A DNA stretch of 64,000 nt from Deinococcales bacterium (GTDB taxonomy: Bacteria > Deinococcota > Deinococci > Deinococcales > JAAFIG01). The stretch's first letter is position 1, and every line of letters begins with the position of its first letter. This document shows, piece after piece, positions 52,147-60,671 of the stretch. The stretch covers positions 83,216-147,215 of the forward strand of contig JAAFIG010000009.1 in the NCBI GenBank assembly GCA_013298595.1. Reading direction: 5' to 3'. The notes below the pieces were generated by a model. It was not told the origin of the DNA. It ran no database searches and was given only the letters and a program-made list of their open reading frames with translations. The position numbers and the translations under genes were made by a program.

Positions 52147-53472
52147 ATGAAACAAAAGTTACTTATTGCCTTGCCTGTACTTGGTGCTTTAGTAGTGTAT
52201 GGCGCAGGACAAGCTGCAACTCGAGATACTTTAACAGCAGCTAAAAGCGCAGCTTTACAAGCCGCTCAAGGACAAAAAATCGGTGGTACAGTCAATGTTA
52301 TGGCAGTCTGGGGTGGTGAAGAAAAAGATAAATTCTTAGCCACCTTAAAACCCTTTGAAGAAGCCACAGGCATTAAAGTTGAATACGAAGGCACTCGAGA
52401 CATCAATGCTGTACTAGCAACGCGTTTAAGTGGTGGTAATCCGCCAGAAATTGCAGGTATTCCTAGCTTGAGTTTACTCGAGGATTGGAGTGCAAAAGGG
52501 CAATTGGTTGATTTAGATACTATTGTTGGTAGTGCCACATTAAAAAGCAATTACTCGAGTGGTTGGCTTAATTTAGGTGCTTATAAAGATAAAACCTTTG
52601 GTGTTTTCTTTACAGCTGCTTTAAAAGGCTTAATTTGGTACAACACCAAAACCTACACAGGTCCTAAAGCACCAGCCACTTGGACTGAACTTTCGGCTTG
52701 GACTCGAGCTGTCGCTGCCAAAGGTACAACGCCGTGGTGTGTTGGTGTGGAAAGTGGTGCGGCTAGTGGCTGGGCTGGTACAGATTGGGTTGAGAACATT
52801 TTGTTACGGCAATCTGGGGCTAAAAAATACGATGAATGGTACAACGGTAAACTGGCTTGGACTTCAAGCGAAGTCAAACGGGCTTTTCAAACCTTTGGCA
52901 GCGTTGTCACTGATCCTAAGATGGTTTTTGGCGGACCAACCACAGTATTAACAACCAATTTTGGCGATGCTGCCACACCAATGTTTGCCACTAAACCAGG
53001 GTGCTTTTTACATCATCAAGCCACCTTTATTAGTTCATTTTTTGAGAAAAACACACCAGGTATCAAAGCAGGCACCGATTATAGTTTCTTTGGTTTTCCT
53101 GACATCAGCGCTCAGTACAAAGGCTCCGTTGAGGCTGCTGGCGATATGTTTGGCATGTTCAAAGATACCCCACAATCCCGAGCTTTAATTAAGTACCTTG
53201 TCTCGAGTGAAGCCCAAGCCATGCGTGCCAAACTTGGTGGTGTACTGGCTGCCAATAAAACTGTGCCCCAAAGCGCCTACCCCGATATTGTTTCGCAAGG
53301 TGCTGCCAAAATTCTTGCCAATGCCAAAACCGTGCGTTTTGATGCTTCGGATTTAATGCCAGGTAAAATGAACGATGCCTTTTGGAAAGCTATTCTCGAG
53401 TACATCCAAAACCCTCGTAACTTGGATGCTATTTTGACAAAGCTCGATTCGGTACGTAAAGAAAGTTACTAA
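52147..53472 (+). CDS. Carbohydrate ABC transporter substrate-binding protein 1
   Basis: A 441-residue family 1 solute-binding protein. The signal peptide is about residues 1-23 (KLLIALPVLGALVVYGAGQA). The mature part begins VNVMAVWGGEEKDKFLATLKPFEEATGIKVEYEG, the usual opening for MalE/UgpB-like sugar binders, and has the hinge segment WVENILLRQSGAKKYDEWYNGK. GGAGG lies 5-6 nt before ATG. It is the first gene of a cluster with two permeases, and a hairpin separates it from the first permease gene, which would favour higher expression of the binding protein. Upstream, 52021-52146 holds a TTGACT and a TAAAAT but no well-spaced promoter. Confidence 0.88.
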   Translation: MKQKLLIALPVLGALVVYGAGQAATRDTLTAAKSAALQAAQGQKIGGTVNVMAVWGGEEKDKFLATLKPFEEATGIKVEYEGTRDINAVLATRLSGGNPPEIAGIPSLSLLEDWSAKGQLVDLDTIVGSATLKSNYSSGWLNLGAYKDKTFGVFFTAALKGLIWYNTKTYTGPKAPATWTELSAWTRAVAAKGTTPWCVGVESGAASGWAGTDWVENILLRQSGAKKYDEWYNGKLAWTSSEVKRAFQTFGSVVTDPKMVFGGPTTVLTTNFGDAATPMFATKPGCFLHHQATFISSFFEKNTPGIKAGTDYSFFGFPDISAQYKGSVEAAGDMFGMFKDTPQSRALIKYLVSSEAQAMRAKLGGVLAANKTVPQSAYPDIVSQGAAKILANAKTVRFDASDLMPGKMNDAFWKAILEYIQNPRNLDAILTKLDSVRKESY

Positions 53473-53521
53473 AACCGTCGTTTTGGCACAGCCCTCCTCC
53501 TTGTGCCGACTTCCTTCTTTT

Positions 53522-53548
53522 GAGTGGTGAGGCTAAACCTCATCACTC
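53522..53548 (+). other. Intercistronic hairpin between binding protein and permease genes
   Basis: GAGTGGTGAGG (53522-53532), CTAAA, CCTCATCACTC (53538-53548) form an 11-bp stem with one G-U pair; a smaller GGCACA/TGTGCC stem precedes it. No U-tract follows. Such hairpins between sbp and permease genes protect the upstream mRNA and lower downstream expression. Confidence 0.6.
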
Positions 53549-53554
53549 GAGTGT

Positions 53555-54538
53555 ATGACGAGGTTTTGCTTGAATACTACGATTTTGCTGGCTGGCATTG
53601 TGACTATTGCTGTACCATTGGCATTGGTACTTTATATTGTTGCTGTTGAAGCCCTCACCAATACATTGCCCATCAAAACCCAACCGCTGATTCGTCCTTG
53701 GTTATGGTTGATGCCAGCCTTATTATTACTTGGTATATTTTTGGTTTACCCTGTAGTTCGCACCATCATTGATAGTTTTTATAATGCCACCTCGAGTCAG
53801 TTTGTGGGTTTAAGCAATTACAGTTACATTTTTTCAGATACCAGCACCCAAGGCTCAATGCTGAATAATTTGTACTGGATTATTTTTTTTACTGGGTTAA
53901 GTGTTGCTATTGGTTTGATGATGGCAATTTTATCCGACAAAGTTCGTTATGGCGGTTTCTCAAAAACACTGATGTTTATGCCAATGGTCATTTCGTATGT
54001 TGCCGCTGGTGTAATTTGGCGTTTTGTCTATGCTTTTCGTCCGCCTGGAAGTCCTCAAACAGGCACACTCAATGCCATTGGCTCGGCATTTGGGGCTTCA
54101 CCTATTGCTTGGTTGATCGACCCATTAACCAATAATGCCTCACTAATTTTTGTTGGTGTTTGGACAGCCGCTGGTTTTTGTATGGTCATTTTGTCAGCTG
54201 GGTTACGTGGTTTACCCGAAGAAGTACTCGAGGCGGCTCGGGTTGATGGTGCAACAGAATGGCAAGTTTTTGCTCGAGTTACTATGCCTTTGTTACTACC
54301 GACCATTGCCGTTGTAGCAACCACCATGATTATCAATGCTCTAAAAGTTTTTGACATTGTTTATGTCATGACCAGTGGCAACTTTAATACCGATGTGATT
54401 GCTAATCAAATGTACAAACAATTGTTTATCTCCAGAGATATTGGTCGTGCCAGTGCAATTGCCGTTGTTTTACTGATCGCTGTTTTACCTGTGATGTTAC
54501 TCAACATTCAACGTTTCAAAGCACAAGAAAACCGATAA
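53555..54538 (+). CDS. Sugar ABC transporter permease (MalF type)
   Basis: A 327-residue inner-membrane permease. An extra N-terminal transmembrane helix precedes the usual six-helix core. The cytoplasmic EAA loop, which docks the ATPase, is EAARVDGATEWQVFARVTMPLL at about 225-247. MalF-type transport domains import sugars with a MalG-type partner, the next gene. The start at 53555 lacks a ribosome binding site and lies 7 bp after an intercistronic hairpin; the N-terminal stretch is unusual, so a later start is possible. The stop is 18 bp before the next permease gene, which has GGAGA. Confidence 0.85.
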   Translation: MTRFCLNTTILLAGIVTIAVPLALVLYIVAVEALTNTLPIKTQPLIRPWLWLMPALLLLGIFLVYPVVRTIIDSFYNATSSQFVGLSNYSYIFSDTSTQGSMLNNLYWIIFFTGLSVAIGLMMAILSDKVRYGGFSKTLMFMPMVISYVAAGVIWRFVYAFRPPGSPQTGTLNAIGSAFGASPIAWLIDPLTNNASLIFVGVWTAAGFCMVILSAGLRGLPEEVLEAARVDGATEWQVFARVTMPLLLPTIAVVATTMIINALKVFDIVYVMTSGNFNTDVIANQMYKQLFISRDIGRASAIAVVLLIAVLPVMLLNIQRFKAQENR

Positions 54539-54556
54539 ACCAATTATGGAGAACTC

Positions 54557-55402
54557 ATGACTCGAGCCAAAAATACGTGGTGGTCTGCTATACCAACCCA
54601 TCTTGTGCTTTTATCAATGACTGCACTATGGGTTTTACCAACCCTGGGTTTACTGATTAGTTCTTTTCGACCTGCTGATAAAATTGCCAACACAGGTTGG
54701 TGGACTGCAACGCCACTTGAATTTACTTTAGCCAATTACCAACAAGTTTTGGCTGCTCCAGATTTAGCCCAAAGTTTTGTCAATAGTTTGATTATTGCCA
54801 TTCCTGCTACAGTCATGCCAATTCTGATTGCTGCTTTTGCAGCTTATGCTTTTTCTTGGATGAATTTTCCAGCTCGAGATGCGATCTTTTTTATCATTGT
54901 TGGTTTGCTGGTTGTGCCAATTCAAATGACATTGGGTCCAGTGTTAAAACTCTTAACGGATGTGGGATTAACTGGCACATTTCCTGCCATTTGGTTAGCT
55001 CATACTGCTTATGGTTTACCGTTTGCTATTTATTTATTACGCAATTTCTTTGGGGCATTACCAAAAGAAATGTTTGAATCGGCATACTTAGATGGTGCTT
55101 CGCCTGGCACAGCTTTTTTTCGCTTGGCTTTACCGACCTCTGTTCCCGCTTTAGCTTCTTTGGCAATTTTCCAATTTATGTGGGTCTGGAATGATCTTTT
55201 GGTAGCACTAATTTATCTTGGTGGTCGTCCGGCTGTTGCACCAATGACTGTGGCAATCAGTAATTTAGTTGGGCAATACGGTGATGGTTGGCAATTGTTA
55301 ACGGCGGCGGCTTTTATTTCGATGTTGTTACCATTGCTGGTGTTTTTTTCGATGCAGCGCTATTTTGTGCGTGGCATTTTGGCAGGCTCAGTCAAAGGCT
55401 AA
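54557..55402 (+). CDS. Sugar ABC transporter permease (MalG type)
   Basis: A 281-residue inner-membrane permease with six predicted helices. The EAA loop is ESAYLDGASPGTAFFRLALP at about 171-190. The opening has the typical first helix and PADKIANTGWWTATP segment, followed by LANYQQVL. It pairs with the MalF-type protein encoded 18 bp upstream. ATG follows GGAGA. No ATP-binding subunit gene follows or precedes, so the transporter must borrow an MsmX/MalK-like ATPase encoded elsewhere, as is common for this family. Confidence 0.88.
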   Translation: MTRAKNTWWSAIPTHLVLLSMTALWVLPTLGLLISSFRPADKIANTGWWTATPLEFTLANYQQVLAAPDLAQSFVNSLIIAIPATVMPILIAAFAAYAFSWMNFPARDAIFFIIVGLLVVPIQMTLGPVLKLLTDVGLTGTFPAIWLAHTAYGLPFAIYLLRNFFGALPKEMFESAYLDGASPGTAFFRLALPTSVPALASLAIFQFMWVWNDLLVALIYLGGRPAVAPMTVAISNLVGQYGDGWQLLTAAAFISMLLPLLVFFSMQRYFVRGILAGSVKG

Positions 55403-55460
55403 TTTTAATTGTAGTATCTAAAATTATGCAGTCTCGAACACCGAAAAACCCGTAAACCAC

Positions 55461-55489
55461 TTGACAACCGTAAACGCTTACGATACCAT
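55461..55489 (+). promoter_or_regulatory. Promoter with LacI/cre-like operator before binding protein 2
   Basis: TTGACA (55461-55466), 17 bp, TACCAT (55484-55489). The spacer holds CGTAAACGCTTACG (55469-55482), sharing 13 bases with the operator in front of trehalase. A repressor bound here would cover the whole polymerase site. The leader runs about 130 nt to the gene. Confidence 0.65.
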
Positions 55490-55626
55490 ATGTATCCACA
55501 ATAGACACTCTCGCAGAGATAACCTTCGGAAATTTGGGCTTTTCGGCACTCAGCTTGATATTGATAGACCTGTATTACTTTTGCATACTCAAACCAACCT
55601 TTTGAGAGCAGATGAAGGAAGTCTTT

Positions 55627-56898
55627 ATGAACACAAAACTATTGCTTCTTGGTGCATTATCCATTCTTGGCACAAGTGCTGCCCAAAGCACAACCCCCAT
55701 ATCCATTTCATTGTGGGTTCACTCGAGCCGCGATAACAACGTTGAAGGCAATACTTTTAAAACCATTGTCAAAAAATTTAATGCCACTAACAAAGATATT
55801 CAAATTGACTTAATTGGATTACCACAAGGTGGTTATAACGAACAAGTTGATGCCGCTGCACTTGGCAACACCTTGCCCTGCATTTTAGATTTTGATGGAC
55901 CCAATTTATACAATTACGTTTACACCAATAAATTACTGCCAATAGACCAATATATCAGTGCTGCTGATAAAGCCGATTTTTTACCCAGCATTATTCGCCA
56001 AGGTACGTATAACAAAAAACTTTATAGCCTCGGGCAATTTGAAAGCGGTTTAGCCTTATGGGGAAATCGTAAAATTTTGCGCCAAGCAGGTATTAACATT
56101 CCAAACTCGTTGAAAACAGCTTGGACTGGCAGCAAATTCATCGCTATTCTCGAGTATTTACAAAAACGCGGTCGTAAATACCCACTGGATATGAAATTTA
56201 ATTACGGTAAAGGTGAATGGTTTACGTATGGTTTTGCACCAATTATGCAATCCTTTGGCGGTGATCTAATTAATCGTCAAACATACTCAAGTGCTGTTGG
56301 AACGCTTGATGGTGCGCTCGCTATCAAAGGAATGACGTATTTTCAGAAGATGGTACAAAAATACGTCAATATAAAAGCAAAAACCGATTCGGATTTTGTT
56401 AACGGTAAAGCTGCTATTTCTTACACAGGTAGCTGGGCGTATGTGGATTACAAAAAAGCCTTAAAAAATGATTTAGTCCTGATTCCAATGCCTCGTTTCG
56501 GACAAAAAGCCGTCACAGCCAGTGGTAGTTGGAATTTTGGTATCTCGAGCAATTGCCCAACTCCAGACGCAGCTGGCAAAGTCCTCAATTATTTAGTCAA
56601 TTCACAAAGTGTTCTGACCATGAGTGACCTGAGTGGCACAGTGCCGAGCCGTAAAAGCAGCATTGCTAAATCAAAAAATTACCAACCAAATGGCGAACTT
56701 GGTTTGTACATTCAACAACTGGCAACAGGCGTTTCGCTCGAGCGTCCTGTGACACCCGCTTACCCTGTTATCAGCAAAGCCTTTGCCGATGCAGTAGAAG
56801 CCATCAGTGAGGGTTCACCTGTACAAAGAATACTGACTAAAGCTGCCAAACTGATCGATGAAGACCTGAACAAGAATAATGGGTATAAGCCTCGTTAA
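55627..56898 (+). CDS. Carbohydrate ABC transporter substrate-binding protein 2
   Basis: A 423-residue family 1 solute-binding protein with a signal peptide (MNTKLLLLGALSILGTSAAQ). The mature part opens ISISLWVHSSRDNNVEGNTFKTIVKKFNATNKDIQIDLIG and later has GKAAISYTGSWAYVDYKK, a typical sugar-binder segment. I chose ATG 55627 rather than 55612 because GGAAG lies about 6 nt upstream and the signal peptide then starts properly. It is unlike binding protein 1 in sequence, so it probably has a different sugar. It has its own regulated promoter and no permease genes of its own, so it may share the adjacent permeases. It ends 4 bp inside the convergent flavoenzyme gene. Confidence 0.87.
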   Translation: MNTKLLLLGALSILGTSAAQSTTPISISLWVHSSRDNNVEGNTFKTIVKKFNATNKDIQIDLIGLPQGGYNEQVDAAALGNTLPCILDFDGPNLYNYVYTNKLLPIDQYISAADKADFLPSIIRQGTYNKKLYSLGQFESGLALWGNRKILRQAGINIPNSLKTAWTGSKFIAILEYLQKRGRKYPLDMKFNYGKGEWFTYGFAPIMQSFGGDLINRQTYSSAVGTLDGALAIKGMTYFQKMVQKYVNIKAKTDSDFVNGKAAISYTGSWAYVDYKKALKNDLVLIPMPRFGQKAVTASGSWNFGISSNCPTPDAAGKVLNYLVNSQSVLTMSDLSGTVPSRKSSIAKSKNYQPNGELGLYIQQLATGVSLERPVTPAYPVISKAFADAVEAISEGSPVQRILTKAAKLIDEDLNKNNGYKPR

Positions 56899-57959
56899 CC
56901 AACTAAATCTCGGGGAACCTGTAAATCCGAATAACCACATAAACCAAGAGCAGCATCTATTTCGGCTCGAAGCAACTCGAGGGTGTTTGTGACCCCTGCT
57001 TCGCCATCAATTGCTAAAGACCACAAAATGGGTCTGCCAATGGCAACTGCATTCGCACCAAGTGCAAGGGCTTTAACCACGTCTGTACCGCGCCGAACGC
57101 CACCGTCAAGAATAATTGGAGCTGCTCCTGCCACAGCATCAGCCACTCGAGGTAAAACGTTAATTGTCGCTGGTGAAGTATCGAGTTGCCGCCCGCCATG
57201 ATTCGACACCCAAATACCATTGGCACCATGCTCGAGAGATTGAATAGCATCTTGCGGATGACAAATACCTTTGACTAAGATTGGTAAATTCGTATGGTTG
57301 CGTAACCACTCGAGGTCAGTAAAAGCTAAATTGAGTTTGAACATCTCTTTGACGTAGGCACTCAGTCCTGAACCTGCACTGGTGGGTAAGGTGTTCAAAC
57401 CTCGCATCAGATTGCCCAAGACAATGTTGTCTGGTAAAGAAAAACGATTGCGGATATCGCGTTCGCGCCGTCCCAAAAAAGGTGTATCCACTGTTAAAGC
57501 CAGTGCTTTAACCCCAACTGCTTCGGCTCGGCGCAACAACTCGAGGGTTAAGCCTTGATCTTTGTACATATAGACTTGAAACCATAAATCTAAATCTGGG
57601 CTACTGGCACGCACTTCCTCGAGTGAAGTACTGGCGATAGTAGAAAGCGTCATGATGGTACCAGCTTTTTGGGTTGCTACGGCCGTGGCTAATTCGCCTT
57701 TCTCATGAGCAAGGCGTTGAAATGCTGTAGGAGCAGCAATCACTGGCATACTGATTTTTTGCCCGAATAATGTGGTCTCGAGTTTGCGATCTGTTAAACC
57801 CGTTAACACTCGGTAATGCAAAGCTAATCGGGTGAATGCCTCGCGGTTTTCGCGCAGCGTAATTTCATCATCGGCACCACTGACATAATAATCAAATGCC
57901 ATACTGGTCATTTTGCTTTGTGCGGCTGCCTCGAGTTCTAATAAATTCAGGATTTCCAC
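56895..57959 (-). CDS. FMN-dependent alpha-hydroxy-acid oxidase/dehydrogenase
   Basis: A 354-residue TIM-barrel flavoenzyme of the lactate oxidase/glycolate oxidase/L-lactate dehydrogenase family, oxidising an L-2-hydroxy acid to the keto acid. Visible features are MAFDYYVSGADDEITLREN with the substrate Tyr, PVIAAPTAFQRLAH, LALTVDTPFLGRRERDIRN, the active-site lysine in LVKGI and catalytic His with Arg in SNHGGRQLD, followed by ILDGGVRRGTDVVKALALGA (FMN phosphate site). No signal peptide. GTG at 57959 has TAGACT (57972-57967) 7 nt upstream, overlapping the end of pxpBC. Length and motifs fit a soluble oxidase. Confidence 0.87.
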   Translation of the reverse strand: MEILNLLELEAAAQSKMTSMAFDYYVSGADDEITLRENREAFTRLALHYRVLTGLTDRKLETTLFGQKISMPVIAAPTAFQRLAHEKGELATAVATQKAGTIMTLSTIASTSLEEVRASSPDLDLWFQVYMYKDQGLTLELLRRAEAVGVKALALTVDTPFLGRRERDIRNRFSLPDNIVLGNLMRGLNTLPTSAGSGLSAYVKEMFKLNLAFTDLEWLRNHTNLPILVKGICHPQDAIQSLEHGANGIWVSNHGGRQLDTSPATINVLPRVADAVAGAAPIILDGGVRRGTDVVKALALGANAVAIGRPILWSLAIDGEAGVTNTLELLRAEIDAALGLCGYSDLQVPRDLVG

Positions 57960-57964
57960 AAGCT

Positions 57965-59464
57965 TTAGTCTAACTGAACCGAAAAGCGAATGCTCTCCCC
58001 TGTTCGCAATTGAGCTAATCGCCAGATATCTTTAGGATGCACCACGGCTGGTTTGGCATAGCCACCAATGCGTCCTCGGTCGTGCAGCAAAATAATTGGT
58101 TGACCAGCCGAAGTGATCTGCAATGCCCCAAGTGGTGTGGCTTCACTCGAGACATCACCACCTTGTAAAGTTGCGCCTGCAAATTGCAAACCCATACGGT
58201 CACCACGTTCGAGGGTGTATTTAGCATGATGTAAAGCTTGTAAAGTATCGGGATGAGGTTGGGTACCTGCCAATAAACGAATGGTTGGCATTAGCTCGAG
58301 GTTCGGTTGACTGAGGGTAAAGCCTGCTCGAGTTCGGTGTACTTTTTCTACACCAAGCACATCGTTGGTTTTTAATGCCCTGCCAAGACCTGCTCGAGTA
58401 TCCGTACTGGCACTTCCCCAGGCTGGTAAGGTGGCAAAACCACCTGCCACACTGAGATATCCACGCACACCAAATTGATTACTGAGAAAACGCAGGGTTT
58501 GCCCTTGGCGCAACAAAAAACTCGAGGCTGCTACAATTTTTTCATCATTGACCATTGGAGTCATACCAAAACCCGCAAAACCCAAAATCACATCTTGTAA
58601 AGCCGTATAAGCCCCACCAAGCAGCGTCAGTTCAAGGACAGGCAGACTCGCCGCATTCCCCACCACAGCATTGGCTCGAGCAGCACTACGGGCATCCAAA
58701 ACCCCTGATTGCGCTAAGCCAAGATGTCCGACCAAACACCGTCCAGCATCCATAACTTGTGAAAGCAAACCGGGTTCTTCGACCTTTAACACAGGAAAAC
58801 GCGGCTCGGGTGGTAACAACGACAAGACCTCGAGCGGTGCAGGAACACGCACCTCATCTCGAGGCACAAAACGCACCACATCGCCTGGTTGTACCCAAAA
58901 AGCTGGGTCGCGTTGCGGATCAAACATTGCCACACCCGCTGACCCCAGCAAATGCCAACCACCAGGACTCGAGAACGGATACACCCCGCATTGATTGATT
59001 GCCATTGCTACACTGTGAGCTGGCACACTGGCTCGAGGCGTGGCTCGACGTGGTAAGCGCAATGCCTCGGGTAAGACACCCAGAAATGGAAACCCAGGCG
59101 TAAAACCAACCGCAAATGTATGATACGTCTGGCTCGAGTGCAACCGAATAATCTCTGCCACACTTAACCCAGTGGTACTAGCAATCCACTCGAGATCAAT
59201 ACCGTTATATTGCACAGGAATTTCTACCACTCGAGTTGGCAGTGAAGGCATTTGGCGTTGCAAAAACCCATTTGCCCATTGTTGCACCAGCACCCGAGTT
59301 GTAACTTGAGCATCGAATTCAAAAAAAATATTCAAATAGCTCGGAATAATATCTGTCACACCCTCGAGCAAAGATTGCCGCATGGCTGCCACAGCCGCTA
59401 ATGCTCGAGCAGACGCAACCACATCGGGTTGCGTGGCGAAAGGCAGATAAAATCCTAAACGCAT
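57965..59464 (-). CDS. pxpBC: 5-oxoprolinase, fused PxpB-PxpC subunits
   Basis: A 499-residue fusion of the two ATP-dependent 5-oxoprolinase subunits formerly called KipI and KipA. Residues of about 1-205 are PxpB-like (VGFTPGFPFLGVLPEALRLPRRATPRASVPAHSV, then FSSPGGWHLLG). Residues of about 225-499 are PxpC-like (GRCLVGHLGLAQSGVLDARSAARANAVVGN, RGYLSVAGGF, DRMGLQFAG). With PxpA it opens 5-oxoproline (pyroglutamate) to glutamate, repairing spontaneously cyclised glutamine. The gene starts 4 nt after the pxpA stop, yet TAATCT (59476-59471), exactly 6 nt before the ATG, would also allow its own leaderless transcript. Confidence 0.88.
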   Translation of the reverse strand: MRLGFYLPFATQPDVVASARALAAVAAMRQSLLEGVTDIIPSYLNIFFEFDAQVTTRVLVQQWANGFLQRQMPSLPTRVVEIPVQYNGIDLEWIASTTGLSVAEIIRLHSSQTYHTFAVGFTPGFPFLGVLPEALRLPRRATPRASVPAHSVAMAINQCGVYPFSSPGGWHLLGSAGVAMFDPQRDPAFWVQPGDVVRFVPRDEVRVPAPLEVLSLLPPEPRFPVLKVEEPGLLSQVMDAGRCLVGHLGLAQSGVLDARSAARANAVVGNAASLPVLELTLLGGAYTALQDVILGFAGFGMTPMVNDEKIVAASSFLLRQGQTLRFLSNQFGVRGYLSVAGGFATLPAWGSASTDTRAGLGRALKTNDVLGVEKVHRTRAGFTLSQPNLELMPTIRLLAGTQPHPDTLQALHHAKYTLERGDRMGLQFAGATLQGGDVSSEATPLGALQITSAGQPIILLHDRGRIGGYAKPAVVHPKDIWRLAQLRTGESIRFSVQLD

Positions 59465-59468
59465 AGCA

Positions 59469-60218
59469 TCAGATTAGCGCTTTTATTTGAAAACCAGCTT
59501 GCTCGAGAGCAAACCGCACAGCTTTTGCAATTGCTACAGCATTGGGGTTATCCCCATGAATACATAAGGTTTGCACATCAATCTCAAGGGTTTGCTTTTC
59601 AAGGGTTTCAATACGCCCTTGTGCCATTTGTACGGCTCGAGTGGCTGCTATGCTTGGGTCGTCAATACTGGCGGCTGGATGGGTGCGAGGTGCGAGGTGT
59701 TGCCCTTGGTAATTGCGCTCGGGGAAGGCTTCTGCTATAAAACGTAAGCCCATTTCTTGGGCAGCTTGTTCAAGCATCGAATTGGGTAAACCAACAAAGC
59801 ACAAATGAGCATCAAAATCCTTGACAGCTTGGGCAGTGGCTCGGGCTGTGCTGATTTCTCGAGCTGCTTGGTTATATAACGCCCCATGTGCTTTGACATG
59901 ATGCAGTGGTAATCCTTGGGTTTTTGCCATACCTGCTAATGCTGCAATTTGGTACAAAACATCGGCATATATTTGCGCTGGCTCGAGTTTGATGTCTCGC
60001 CGACCAAATCCAATCAAATCAGGAAATCCTGGATGAGCACCAATGGCAATATCTGCTTTTGCAGCTAACTCGAGGGTGCGTAAGATTGTGCTTGGGTCAC
60101 CTGCATGAAAACCACAAGCGATATTGACACTGGATAAAAATGGCATTAACTCGGCATCTGCACCAAGTGTCCACGCGCCAAAAGATTCGCCAACATCTGC
60201 ATTTAAATCAATCGTCAT
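59469..60218 (-). CDS. pxpA: 5-oxoprolinase subunit PxpA (LamB/YcsF family)
   Basis: A 249-residue subunit of ATP-dependent 5-oxoprolinase. The opening IDLNADVGESFGAWTLG and VNIACGFHAGDPS are the family hallmark, followed by IGAHPGFPDLIGFGRR and HVKAHGALYN with the conserved His, and late LCIHGDNPNAV. It is first in the pxpA-pxpBC operon; many bacteria have pxpB-pxpC-pxpA order. It diverges from a small unknown gene over only 12 bp. No TANNNT at 6 nt is found for this start, unlike its neighbours. Confidence 0.92.
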   Translation of the reverse strand: MTIDLNADVGESFGAWTLGADAELMPFLSSVNIACGFHAGDPSTILRTLELAAKADIAIGAHPGFPDLIGFGRRDIKLEPAQIYADVLYQIAALAGMAKTQGLPLHHVKAHGALYNQAAREISTARATAQAVKDFDAHLCFVGLPNSMLEQAAQEMGLRFIAEAFPERNYQGQHLAPRTHPAASIDDPSIAATRAVQMAQGRIETLEKQTLEIDVQTLCIHGDNPNAVAIAKAVRFALEQAGFQIKALI

Positions 60219-60223
60219 ATAAT
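60218..60223 (+). promoter_or_regulatory. Leaderless -10 element of the small unknown gene
   Basis: TATAAT, the perfect consensus, lies 7 nt before ATG at 60231 and overlaps the first base of the divergent pxpA start codon. Confidence 0.5.
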
Positions 60224-60230
60224 AACCATC

Positions 60231-60671
60231 ATGGCACGTTCAAAGAAAAAACCAAGCCTCCTAACCACCGATGCTTTCCTTGAAGCGGTATTAGATGCTG
60301 GCGGACTCGAGGATGCAGTGCTGGTTGCTTTGGAACTCAAACCCAAAGTCTTACATGCTTGGCTTGAAAAAAACCTTGAGGTACGCGAAGCGGCTTTACA
60401 AGAACTCGAGGAACGCGAAATAGACACTTCTGAAGCCATGTTTGGTTGGTTACGCCCAAGTACCAAAAGCAAACCGCTCGAGGAAGAAGATAGCAATTGG
60501 GCGCAATACAAGGCATTACTCGAAGAAGAACCTAAACTCGAGGCGTTGGAAAGTTTAGAAAATGCCAAAGCAAGAACTACCGATTTAGTGGCGCAATTAC
60601 AAGCAGCTAAACGCGCTCAACTCGAGCAGAAAAAATTAGCAAAACGCCCATTTGAAACTTCGGAATGGTAA
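60231..60671 (+). CDS. Hypothetical charged helical protein
   Basis: A 146-residue protein I do not recognise. It is highly charged and rich in Leu, Glu, Ala and Lys, with predicted long helices and no membrane segment or signal peptide. The N-terminus is basic (ARSKKKP), the middle acidic (QELEEREIDTSE, PLEEEDSNW), and the end again mixed (AKRAQLEQKKLAKRPFE). Heptad-like Leu spacing suggests coiled coil. Coding status is supported by a consensus TATAAT 7 nt upstream of the ATG, by the density of in-frame CTCGAG (read as Leu-Glu) and by filling the space between pxpA and galK. Its last codons take part in a 27-nt-period duplication. Confidence 0.65.
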   Translation: MARSKKKPSLLTTDAFLEAVLDAGGLEDAVLVALELKPKVLHAWLEKNLEVREAALQELEEREIDTSEAMFGWLRPSTKSKPLEEEDSNWAQYKALLEEEPKLEALESLENAKARTTDLVAQLQAAKRAQLEQKKLAKRPFETSEW

